Assembly (NCBI GenBank): GCA_003427395.1
Contig: BFEA01000497.1
Span: forward strand, 407,325 to 461,181
Direction of reading: 5' to 3'
Source of the DNA: Chara braunii
Lineage: Eukaryota > Streptophyta > Charophyceae > Charales > Characeae
DNA: 53,857 bases
This document shows positions 10,417 through 20,111 of this stretch, piece by piece (position 1 is the first letter of the stretch; each line of letters starts with the position of its first letter). The notes under the pieces are model-generated. The model was not told where the DNA came from. It saw nothing but the letters and a program-made list of their open reading frames with translations, and did not search any database. The translations under genes and the position numbers were made by a program.

Positions 10417-11325
10417 TTATTCAAGTGTGCCTGGAGTTGCAGCGTGTCGGTTTTCAGGTAGGAGGAAGTCTAATGCTGATCTAGGCTTCCATCCTAAGTG
10501 CAGCTGGTTAGGACTAACGCCGGTACTACTATGTATAGCATTGTTGTACAGGCTGGCGATGAGAGGTAACTGCTCATCCCAGTCATCCCGTCTAGGCTTG
10601 ATGTAATGCCTCAGCAAGTGTTGTACAACTCTATTCATTTGTTCGGCCTGTCCTTTGGCTTCGGGATGATTCCCTGAAGTCATCTGAAGTTGACTGCCCA
10701 TCTATTCCGCAGTCTTCTTCCACAACTCACTTGTGAATCGGACGTCTCGGTCACTAATGATGGTCTTTGGTAAACCAAAGTTCCTTACCCAGTTGTCCTT
10801 GAACAACTTGATGACGTATTATGTCCTGGTTGTCTCTGGCATTGGAATTAGTCTAGCGTACTTGGTGAATCGGTCAATGATGACGAAGATGTGCCTCTTA
10901 CCACTCTTGCTGGTCACAAGGGTGTCTATGAAATCCATGGAAACACTCAATCCTGGACCATCAGGAATAGGTAAAGGCTTCAATAACCCAAGCGGTGCTT
11001 GAGTTCGCGGCTTGTCCCGCTGACAGACCTGACAGGTCGCAACATACTTCTTTTCGTCATCTAACATTCTGGGCCACCAAAATCGCTGTACTAAGTTAGC
11101 ACTCGTTTTCTTGTAGCCAAAGTGCCCAGTTGCGTCATGACATTCGCCTAAAATTAAACTACGCAACTGTTCACTAGATGGAACTACCAATCTCTTTACT
11201 CCGGCCTTATCAAGATAGATTAGCCCATCCACCATCACAAACTCACTTTCTGTGGCCTTGTCTTTTGCCTGAAGTTTGCGGATGATGTCCATCGTGACAG
11301 GGTCTTCCTGATAGGCTCCCACCAA
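10417..11325 (-). pseudogene. Element B integrase zinc finger and core, two in-frame stops
   Basis: From 11325 the HHCC zinc-binding domain (HDATGHFGYKKTSANLVQRF, then CQVCQRDKP) leads into the catalytic core. The acidic triad is present: Asp in IDRFTKY, Asp in ISDRD and Glu in GNHPEAKGQAEQMNR. In-frame stops lie at 10819-10817 (after PETTRT) and just before 10701. Otherwise the frame is continuous into the C-terminal domain. All three catalytic residues survive, so this copy is relatively young but not translatable as one protein. Confidence 0.85.
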
Positions 11326-11378
11326 TGATTGAGTTACTTCATTAGATACGCCAAACTCAGAAACTAGCGCACCTGGGC

Positions 11379-11416
11379 CTGTCTCTTATACACATCTAGA
11401 TGTGTATAAGAGACAG
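11379..11416. other. Tn5/Nextera junction adapter left in the assembly
   Basis: CTGTCTCTTATACACATCT (11379-11397) is followed at once by its reverse complement (11398-11416), a 38-bp perfect palindrome. This is the transposase mosaic-end pair used as the Nextera mate-pair junction adapter. It is not biological. It replaces about 90 bases of the RNase H end, including the region of the final catalytic Asp. It also creates the artefact peptides VSYTHLDVYKRQ (minus) and MCIRDS (plus), well known from adapter-contaminated assemblies. Confidence 0.97.
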
Positions 11417-12326
11417 CCTCAATCCATCGCTTGAGTGCATCAGAAAGAGCCGGTTGAGTCTTGATCCATTTGAGGGTCTGATGATCAGTCCTCAGATAGA
11501 AGAATCTTCCCAAAAGGAAGTGTCTCCAATGGACAAGTGCCTTGTAGAGAGCATAGAGTTCCCTTTCGTAGGTGGACTTTGCCAGCTTCTTCGATGGCAT
11601 CTTCTTACTCCTGTACTCAATCGGTCTCAACTTTTTTCCATCCTGCTGAGCCAGCACTGCGCCAATGCCGAAATGGCTTGCGTCAGTGGTCACTATGAAT
11701 GGCTTCTGCGGATCGGGAACCATGAGAACTTCATGATTCATGAGTGCATGCTTCAATCTTTTGAAAGCACCCTCGCACTCATCACTCCAGTCCCACGGTG
11801 TGTCAAGTCGAGTTAGATCAGTCAAAGGAGAGGCGACTGTAGAATAGTTCTTTACGAAGTTCCTATAGTAGCCGCACATTCGTAAGAATGATCTGACCTC
11901 AGTGACTGTCTGAGGTCGTGGCCAGTCTCGAATACTAGCCACCTTCGCATCTTCCGGCCTAATCCCTTCCGCGGATACTTCATGACCCAAGTATAGAATC
12001 TTTGTGCGACCGAACTCACACTTCTCTAAGTTGACCTTGTGTTGTCGAAGGAGTGAGAGAATTGTCTCAACATGCTGTGCGTGCTCCTCGGCAGACTTAC
12101 TAAAGATCAGAATGTCGTCTAGATAGACTACGACAAACTTATCTCAATGATCATGGAAGATCCGATTCATAGCGTGTTGGAATGTACCCGGCGCATTACA
12201 AAGATCGAAAGGCATCACTACAAACTCATAGAAACCATATCTAGTCTGAACAGTTGTCATGTGTTGGTCCTCATTGCGATCTGATGATATCCGGATTTCA
12301 AGTCTATTTTCGTATAGTACTTGCAT
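11417..12326 (-). pseudogene. Element B reverse transcriptase C-terminal half and RNase H
   Basis: This segment carries the RT palm and thumb: [27 protein letters not shown], then a TGA stop, then the intact catalytic box [14 protein letters not shown] near 12115. The connection (MGHEVSAEGIRPEDAK, DWPRPQTVTEVRSFL) leads to RNase H with IVTTDASHFGIGAVLAQ, YERELYALYKAL and RTDHQTLKWIKTQP. The RNase H end is cut off by the adapter. Frameshifts near 12330 and the stop before YLDD break the frame. Catalytic residues seen here are otherwise normal. Confidence 0.85.
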
Positions 12327-12335
12327 CCCTGCACC

Positions 12336-12854
12336 CTATCCAGTAAGTAGGTCGTCTATGCGAGGTAGAGGCTCTGCGTTTTTCACAGTGATGGCATTGA
12401 GGCCTCTATAATCAATGCACATCCTCAAAGTACCCCCCTTCTTCGGTACGAATAGCACGGGTGATCCGTAACGGGAAGTACTAGGCCGAATCCAACCCTT
12501 CTTTGTCAGCTCCTTCAGTTGCTTCCGAAGTTCATCTAACTCGGCAGGGGCCATCCTATAGATCCTTCCCTTTGGGGTCTTACTCCCTGGAATGATTTCT
12601 ATAGCGTGGAGGACTTCCCTATCAACAACTCCTGAGGGTTCCTCGAACAAATCAGGGAACTTAGCAACGACGCGTTCTATCTCTGGGGGTGTTTTAACGG
12701 CCTCCCCCTTCTCAGAGCCATAAACAAGGTACATGCCCTCCTCTCGGTTTTGCTTGTAATAGTTATAGAATGTTGATGCGCACAAGCAGCCATAGGTATC
12801 TACAATACTACTGGCCTTGAACTTAGTCAATCTGACGGTTCGGCCATCGAGCAA
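12336..12854 (-). pseudogene. Element B protease-RT linker and RT N-terminal half
   Basis: The open segment has a linker ([19 protein letters not shown], then a FYNYYKQN region), [16 protein letters not shown], the RT entry [40 protein letters not shown] and [20 protein letters not shown]. It runs into DDLLTG and a stop, caused by a small insertion near 12340. The expected [21 protein letters not shown] continues in another frame. It was one polyprotein with the flanking pieces. Confidence 0.85.
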
Positions 12855-13390
12855 CTTGTATTTGAGCTCCTTCTTATCCCAGTCGAACTGGGGCTCAGCA
12901 ACTTATGTACGTTCTTATGGTTAAGCTCACCTCCTCCATAGGAGAAGGTACAGACTACGTCCTTGATGTAGTCTGTTACAATCATGCGCTCCTTGTTGGC
13001 CAAAGTAGATGCTACGGGTCTACTAAGGTGTCGTACCCGGTCCTGTAGGTGCAGCCTTTCCAAACAGTCGCGACTTATGTAATTCCGCGTGGAGCCAATG
13101 TCTATGAAAGCACCACATTTGCGGCCTCCCACATCGACTTCCATGACGAAATGTTCCCCTCTAGGACCTTTCCTTAGGGCCACCCAGGACTCGCAAGGGT
13201 CCTTGTTTGACCACTCACTCTCCAAGTCCTCTAAGGCTTCAGACACATCTAACGTACAGAGCATAGTTTGGTCTAGTTGTGTCTGCGGGGTGACTAAGGG
13301 GTCATTAGCCTTGGCCTTGTCATGAAGTAGGGAGGGTATCAGTCCTACTTCATCTTGAGTAGAAGCAGCTACTACTTCCACTTGCCTCAC
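12827..13390 (-). pseudogene. Element B aspartic protease
   Basis: The retropepsin-like domain has the active-site region GAFIDIGSTRNYISRDCLERL. The catalytic triplet is D-I-G rather than the usual D-S/T-G, and this is shared with element C, so it is likely a family trait. HLSRPVASTLANKERM and DYIKDVVCTFSYGG follow. After GELNHK a deletion of roughly 60-80 bases removes the LPFD..LG strand and shifts frame into the linker. The start shown is only the first start codon in the open frame; the natural start is upstream in gag-pol. Confidence 0.8.
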
Positions 13391-13410
13391 GTGTTTCCCG
13401 AGCTAGAAGC

Positions 13411-15213
13411 CTAGGAAAAAGTTGCCCCAACTTTTGGCGCAACCTTTTGCGTAACCTTAGCGTTCTGACACTTCCACTGCGTGTGTCCGTATTCCCCACA
13501 GTTGATGCAAGCGCCACGCGATCGGCGGTCACGCCACACGTCTTGATCAAGACCTGCCTTAGTCCACTCAACCTGTTTGGTCTGATTGGAGGCGGCCTTC
13601 CCTTGACCGCTAGGCTGGCCCTTCCCTCGGCCTGCCGCCTTAGTCTTAACTACCGCGGCGAGGGTGCTACCCTCAGCTACCTCCTCGCCGTCATACTCTG
13701 AGTAGTCCATCAGGTCAGAGAGCTCATCGATTTCAGTTTGAGTCCCATCAGACTCAACCATCATCAACTTCGCCCCCTTCTTCTTCCACTCCTGAGGACT
13801 CTTCTTCTTCTTTGAGTCATTCCCTGAGGCGGGTTGAGCATTGCCTAGCGTCTAAAGCTTTCCTAGATAATGTCTCAAATGAGTGGTACTCAGTGTGTGC
13901 CTCACTGGCTAGTAAGTTCCTCATGTTCTCAAGTAAATACCTAACAAACGTGGTTAAAAGGAACTGGTCACTGTAGTTGATGCCTGGGACGAGGATCAAG
14001 CTCTCGACGGTAGTCGTAAGCTCCCTAACTGACGTGAACTTGCGTTGGTCAAGTTTGTTAATGGCATCAGTGGCCCTTTGATCCTCCTGTGGGTTATGCC
14101 ATCGAGCTTCTACCATCTCCATGAATTGGTCTAAAGTCAATGAATTAGCCCAATCAGCCATGCGTCTCCCGCACCCGGCCTTCACAACTACACCATCTAA
14201 CCACTTGGCTGCCTTACCCTCAAGGTAAGACGCCGCAGTTACCACTTCGTCCTCAGGCAAGGTCCTTTTGGCCTTCACCCAAACCGGGAAGTCCTCAACC
14301 ATGTGTTGAGTTCCTCGTCCTTTCTCTCGCCTGAGAAGGCAAGAGGTGGTTTCATTGGGGTGTTGGGATACCATTGACCTTGCGGCTGTCCAGTTGACTG
14401 AACAGGTTGTTGTGGTGATGCAGCAATCACCACTGGACCCGAAGAAGAAGATGCAACAGTCTGTGCTGCTGCTGCAGATGTGCCACTTGGCTGTGTGCGA
14501 ACTTGTACGGCAAAGGGGCCTGACATCGCCGTTAACGGCAACGGCGATTGTGCTGGTGGCCGGAATCCTGGCTTTGTCAATGCATCCAGGATCTGGTCCA
14601 AAGTGCTTTGCATGAAGTCCATCCTGTTGTCCACACGCGCATGCAGTGACAACATGTTGTCCCTCAACACTTTCAGGGGGTCAGACAAACTTGATTCGTC
14701 CAATCCCTCTAACGCAGCCTTGTCAGCCTCTAACGTATCAAGTCTGGCTGCTCTACTTTTTATCTCTTTTTCTCTATCGGTTGCTTTCTTCAGATCCTCC
14801 TCTAACTGCTGGCGGAGCCTCTCGACCTATTGGATCTCTCTGAGCTCCCTCTCACGCGGGGTCAACGGGCTGAACTGCAAGCCCGCTATTGAACCGGAAG
14901 TGCCCGAGGAACTTGTGGAACTCGTTGGCATTCCCAACTGAGTCCCGCTATTCCCTGACGAGGACGCAAACGATGACGCAGCAGAGCTAGTACCGTTAGC
15001 CATTGTTGTTGCTCTGGGTGCCGTTGCCCGCTCTCTTGCTACTCTGTTTGCTTATTGTAGTCCTGCCGCTAGAGCACGGGCTCTACGTTCGGCACGAAGC
15101 CGTCTTTCTTCTCCCTCGTCCAAGGTCCTGAAAACGTGCGGAACCCTTAGTGCATCTGCACGTGTAAGTCTTCTATTGTCTGCTCTATCATCAACAGGAT
15201 CTGATCCACTCAT
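13411..15213 (-). pseudogene. Element B gag
   Basis: The best start is ATG at 15213 (MSGSDPVDDRADNRR). The same frame runs through a TAA at 15054-15052, a second ATG at 15003 (MANGTSSAASS), a TAG at 14829-14827, a charged coiled-coil (ERLRQQLEEDLKKATDREK) and a Pro/Gln-rich linker. A frameshift near 14330 leads to the Retrotrans_gag domain (14374-13817: LPEDEVVTAASYLEGKAAKWL, FMEMVEARWHNP). Another frameshift near 13848 leads to a Lys-rich stretch and the CCHC zinc knuckle CINCGEYGHTQWKC at about 13509-13468. Gag packages RNA and forms the particle. Element C has a homologous N-terminus without the stops. Confidence 0.85.
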
Positions 15214-15773
15214 TAGTTAGGCAGATGGTTTCTGCACTAGAATCCCCTAGTGGAATCCTACCACAGCATGTATCTGACCGACACCTAATTTTCTAACAAT
15301 AGTTGTGTCTGGCGAGTATCCTACTATACCGAATCAAGTGGCATGTCTACAACATTCACACAGATTGTCTACAGAGTCTAGATGCACCCTGATTGGTTCA
15401 CTTTCAGCAGCATTAGTTAGAACTGGCTATGGTAGCATACTACAGTCCTACACTAATTCTGTCTGTGAGGTTATCAGTCCGTCAACCAACTAATCAAAGG
15501 TACAAAAAGCCAATGTAGCAGATGTATGATTGATGGGTATGGTTGTGTATACAGCTGAGCACCAATTAGAACCTACCCTCCCCTCCATCCGACATACCGA
15601 ATAGCATCTTTGAGCGAGCAGTGTCTTCGTGTGTGAATCGGCCCACCCCTGTGCCCAAGTTGTCACCGAGCAAGCCAGCCCAACCACTCTTATTTACCCT
15701 CGTACGACGACGAGCCTTCCTGTCCATGTGATCTGGCTGATCAGGAGGGATTTACAGAGCGCCCCCATCTCTT

Positions 15774-15862
15774 CAGGAATTATTTAACGTCGCAGTCAGG
15801 ACGACGATCACAGCCAGAATCACAATGAACTCCCAACCAGAAATATTTATAGACGGTCTGGT
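15774..15862 (-). promoter_or_regulatory. Conserved block in the element B 5' leader
   Basis: CAGGAATTATTTAACGTCGC to TAGACGGTCTGG (plus-strand reading) is shared with 25951-26034 and 27727-27794, always between PBS and gag and always antisense to gag. No common protein frame survives in all three. A packaging, dimerisation or translation signal is possible. The remaining leader (15214-16492) shows no gene. Confidence 0.45.
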
Positions 15863-16492
15863 GAGCGTTTGTCATGGGCTGGCACACCCGGAGGAACTTC
15901 TATCAGCGCAGCAAGTGCCAAACAGGACAGCAGCCATCGCATGCGTGCACTACTCCCTGTGGGTTGGCATGGTGACCGTGGCCCAAGTGCTTCGACCAGG
16001 GCCCTTCAGAGGCACCGCCCTTTCTCCTTCCAATATGCTTCCGGGAAGATTGTCGTCTCTCAAGGTAGTGTGCTCGCGACACCTCACCAAAAGAGAGGAC
16101 TGTCAAGTTGGACTCACTTCCTCATGGTAAGAAGAGATTGAGAGAGTAGATAAGGTAAGGGAACAACGTACCTGGAGATAGCTGCCCCCAACCACAGATT
16201 TCTCACCAATTGAGCTCATGTTGCATTTGACCGGTCATGACCTCGGTACCACCCACAACGCAATGCAGTGCCACCTTAGTCCAATGCCACATCAGCATGC
16301 TCTCATCACCAATCAAACATTCCGCCGTATCCCACGGCTAATAATGCCGACAATAGCCTTCCGATGCACCCCTCTCTACCCAGGGCGTGCACCTAGTGTA
16401 GCCTGACGTCACAAGTACCCACTGCGAAGAAGCATCATCAACGCACCAAGTCTATATAACGCCAGCATGCCAAAGGTAAGTGGCGATCAAAC

Positions 16493-16506
16493 CAGCTCCG
16501 ATACCA
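16493..16506 (-). promoter_or_regulatory. Primer-binding site of element B
   Basis: On the minus strand TGGTATCGGAGCTG lies three bases after the 5' LTR terminus. It matches the complement of the 3' end of initiator Met-tRNA except for G in place of A at position 8 of the usual TGGTATCAGAGC. The same variant is used by elements D and F. Confidence 0.85.
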
Positions 16507-16509
16507 AAT

Positions 16510-17562
16510 TGCAAGGAACATGAGTATAGACGAAGCACAGAAATCCAGAATGCAGAATCACATTGAAGTACAGGTATTCAAAGCCAAAGCAGATAGCACA
16601 TGGAACTGAGTAACCATCCCATTGAGAATGATATAGAAGAATCGTGAGTCAATGTCCATGCCCAACAGGGAAACACCAACAACATAACCCAAATGTAGCT
16701 CTCTCTTGTGAATGGCGCCAGACGCCCTATCTACTCTACAACCTATCCTACAACTACAACAATGAACAGCAACTAGACAACTTGACTACCAGCGAGTGAT
16801 GATGTCAACACCAATGTCGTATTCCACCATCACCAGGTACGTGTCATCTTCCCCACACTCTCCCTTGTTACCCACACAGCGCCCTTCACCTCCGAAGTAC
16901 CACCTTCGCCCTCACCTCCCCTGCACCCTCTTGCGGCCCAGGCTATGGCCGCCAGTGCCCTCAGTGTAGGCAGCGCCCTACCGCCTAGCGCTGGCCTGCT
17001 AGCTCTTAGCGCAGCACTACCTTGCACAACGCAGCACACATGCATCCGCGCAGCGTGCCCGCATGTGCCAGCATTGGCCAAGATCCTTGTTGCCTCGCCC
17101 TGCTTGCCTATATGTCAATGCAGCATGTGGGCGGCCTCCCTTCAGCCTGCGACCGGGACCTAGAGGCTGAAGCCTACCCGATATAGTTGGGCCCCGGAGC
17201 AATGCAGTTGCGCCTCTCTTCTCAAGGCCTGCGGCGTGATTTAGATAGTGGGCCGATTTTCCCTTTGGCATTTCGGCCTCTCTACCCAGCATGCATTGTC
17301 GGCCTCACGTTCGAGTGCCCAGGGCCTAACTAACTCAGAAGCCCTGGGCATTTCAACATTTGCGGAAATCCGAGACTCGGTGCGCTCCAACCAACTGGCG
17401 TGCTGCAACTGTATAGACCCCACTTCGTGAAATGTTGGCCGAGAGGGCTCTTGTTGATTTGCTGGCCCGCCTTCACTTAGGGCGGGCACTAGGCTTGCTA
17501 GGGCCTTAGCCCAGAACATGTACATCATGGCAAGGCCCCTTCTTGAGGGCTCAATCCTCACA
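16510..17562 (-). repeat. 5' LTR of element B
   Basis: On the minus strand it starts TGTGAGGATTGAG and ends TTCCTTGCA. It is near-identical to the 3' LTR. It carries the GCCCGCC...GGGCGGGC hairpin at 17465-17487. The outer flank 17562-17567 (ACATAT) matches 8731-8736. Confidence 0.9.
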
Positions 17563-18780
17563 CATATAGCCAAAGAGAATTATAACATTCACAAACAATT
17601 ACATCAAAAGAAAATCGACCGTCGTCGACTGAAATATCCAATATGATATGATAACTAAAAGAATTCGAATCACCATACAATACATCCAATAACACAAGAT
17701 CGAAATAAAATCCGACCATCTCAGGTCGAACACCACAAAGCAATCATACAACCGTCAACAAGGAGTTGGTCACCGACAATACATAGATGCAACCGACAAG
17801 GTAGTCGGCTGCCTTAGTCTTGACTTGATGAGACGCGTTGCCGAAGTCTTTCATTCCAGCCTACTGCCGATCTGGAACTCGACGCACATACATGCCTTCT
17901 TCCGTTTTCAATTTTTTCGGATGACAAGCTACGTTGTGATTGATTCTTGATCAGGAGCATTGCTTCACGTGTTGCATGTCTCTTTCTCTAGGAAGTGGTC
18001 TGGGGTACTCCTCCTCCTCGTCCGAGCACAAGACTCGGATCGCAGAAGTCGAGCCGTCTCCACCGAATCGGCAAGTACCCCCCCCCCGTAGAACGGTCCA
18101 CTCTGGGTCGATAACAGGGTCGGCTCCTGAAGCAACGAACCCCCGCCCCAGATGTTTCCTAGAGATAGTGGATGCGTCCACCGCAAGTAGCTTTCATATA
18201 TTTTTTATTTCTCCCAAGTCCCGGGGTAACTTAGACGAAAATAAATCTGAAGAGATAAAGAAAATGAGAATCATTTAGACAGGTATAGATAGATAAGGTC
18301 GTTCGGAATAGAATGGGTCAATCCTTGGGAAAAAGCTAAATCCGTTTGACCTTATCTGCATTATTTCAATAGAATCCATTCTTTGATACACATTGAGTAA
18401 CATTTTTCCAAAACAACTTCTTTTTGACAAGCAGGCAGGTGAAAGGTAGAAAGAAGATAATTCATTCTTTCATCTCAAATAGGCATAATCAATCTCCTTC
18501 GTAAGCATCGCTCTACCTACCTCCACAGACCGCAAAGGAAACACATTCAAAAGAAAACAATACAATCCCATACTCGAGTCAGACTTTTCCATTTACATGC
18601 ATGACTTGCACAACTTTCCTCTACCTTTTCTTTTGAATATTCAAAACGAACAGGGTCAAGCAAAGTGCGGGTCCACACAGGCGTGAAAGGAAGTCTGAGT
18701 CATTCAACTGACCTTGAGTGAAGTGGCGCCGAAGAAGCGCCCTGGCTCACTCAAGAAAGTCAACCAACAAACTGTGTGTG
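17563..18780. other. AT-rich unique segment, right part of the B target site
   Basis: No retroelement homology and no convincing gene. It was joined to 8246-8735 before element B inserted. Composition is lower in GC than its surroundings from 18190 to 18660, and it ends with a strong hairpin (CTTGAGTGA...TCACTCAAG, 18713-18755). An organellar origin is possible but unproven. Confidence 0.3.
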
Positions 18781-19300
18781 CCGCCAAAATCTGTAGTCTC
18801 AAGGAAAATCCCGATCAAACCACCTCTCACTCGCACGCCTCATCCGCGGTAACCCAAGCGTGAAAACAGCGAGTCGCATGCGTCCCAGAAAAACACTCAA
18901 TCTGTTACCACGTCAGTCCCAACTAGTTCCAAGCGGTCCCAGATGGTCCCACGCGGTTCCAAGTGGTCGCATGTTGTCAAACACTTCGTCGAATGACTAT
19001 TGAGTCAAAAACCGTTTCCTCCACAGTTCTAAAAAAATAAAACCGGTGCCGAATCTCAAAACCGCATGCGTCACGACTGCTGCAAATGACCGCCTGCGTC
19101 CCACGTTAGTTCCAACTGAATCCAGGCAGACCCAAGTAGTCCAGTCCCACTGCCGCAAGTGTTGGGTAGTCCCAACCACAAAACATAAATCTTATGTGCC
19201 GCATAAAAAAAATAAACCCGCTTGTCACGCTCAGGTTTCGTACCGTCGCATGCTGTCAACCGCCACCATGTCATGCTGCTGCTGCCGTACACACCAATGG
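18781..19300. other. Spacer with short GGTCCCA-type repeats
   Basis: At 18925-18970 an 11-base motif (AGCGGTCCCAG, ATGGTCCCACG, GCGGTTCCAAG) repeats imperfectly. Similar GGGACC strings occur at 47590-47640 on the opposite strand. I see no gene. Confidence 0.4.
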
Positions 19301-20110
19301 TAGCAGACCTTCACCAAGAAAAGCAGACACCGCGCCGCAACAAAAAACCTTTCAGCGGCGTAAAAAAACCTCCACTGCGCCACACGTCCCACCGTCGTGC
19401 CGCAGTTCCACTGTCGTGCCAAACTCTCGTCGGAAAATGGCACCACGTCATCGCACCGTGCCCCGTAGAAAAAAAGAAAACAACAACGCTCCCTCATGCC
19501 ATACCACTGTAAAAAGACCGCGACGCTTTGCCGTGTCGTACCGCCGTAAAAAAACGGCAGCGCTTCGCCGTGTCGTACCACCGCAAAAAAATGGCAGCGC
19601 TCCCTCACCACCGTCGAAAAAAACAGAACCGCCGCCGCAAAAATCCGGCAGCACTTCTGCACCACCGTCGAAAAAAACCTGCGTCGCCGCCGCAAAAGTT
19701 CGGCAGCACTTCCGTACCACCGTCGAAAAAACCAGAACCGTCGCCGGAAAAATCCTGCACCGCTTCCGCACCACTGTTGAAAAACCAGAACCACCGCCGC
19801 AAAAATCAGGCAGCACTTCCGCACCACCGTCCAAAAAAACCTGCGTCACCGCCGCAAAAGTTCGGCAGCACTTCCCACCGCCGTAAAAAGCCTGTGCCGC
19901 CGCCGTAGAATTTCGGCAGCACTTCCGTACCGCTGCCGTAAAAACCCGTGCCGCCGCCGCAAAATTTCGGCAACACTTCTGTACCGCTGCCGTAAAAACC
20001 TGTGCCGCCGCCGCAGAATTTCGGCAGCACTTCCGTACCGCTGCCGTAGAAACCCGTGCCGCCGCCACAGAATTTCGGCAGCACTTCCGTACCGCTGCCG
20101 TAAAAAAGCA
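19300..20110. repeat. GC-rich minisatellite, 54-bp unit
   Basis: From about 19880 to 20105 the unit is 54 bp, for example CCGCCGCCGCAAAATTTCGG followed by a CAGCACTTCCGTACC-GCTGCCG-TAAAAACC part. To the left the array decays into 50-57-bp variants and then into irregular GCCGTAAAAA strings. Intact units contain CGGCAGC and GCTGCCG 11 bases apart, so each unit can fold into a hairpin. The long minus-strand frames (repeats of TEVLPKFCGGGTGFYGSG) arise because 54 is divisible by three and need not be a gene. Confidence 0.85.
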
Positions 20111-20111
20111 G

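Larger units (their letters stand above)
8736..17562 (-). mobile_element. Element B: complete, recently inserted Ty3/gypsy element
   Basis: This is an 8.8-kb minus-strand element with two near-identical LTRs (8736-9784 and 16510-17562), TG...CA ends, a primer-binding site next to the 5' LTR, a polypurine tract (AAGGGGGATGGAA) before the 3' LTR, and the hexamer ACATAT on both outer edges (8731-8736 and 17562-17567, one base ambiguous). That fits a 5-bp target-site duplication. Order on the minus strand: LTR, PBS, ~1.3-kb leader, gag, protease, RT, RNase H, integrase with chromodomain-like tail, PPT, LTR. The LTRs indicate recent insertion, yet gag-pol has many stops and frameshifts, so it probably moved with help in trans. 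A sequencing adapter interrupts RNase H. Confidence 0.9.

Noticed and set aside
11400-11816. 138-residue plus-strand frame starting MCIRDS
   Set aside because: It starts inside the adapter and is antisense to RNase H.
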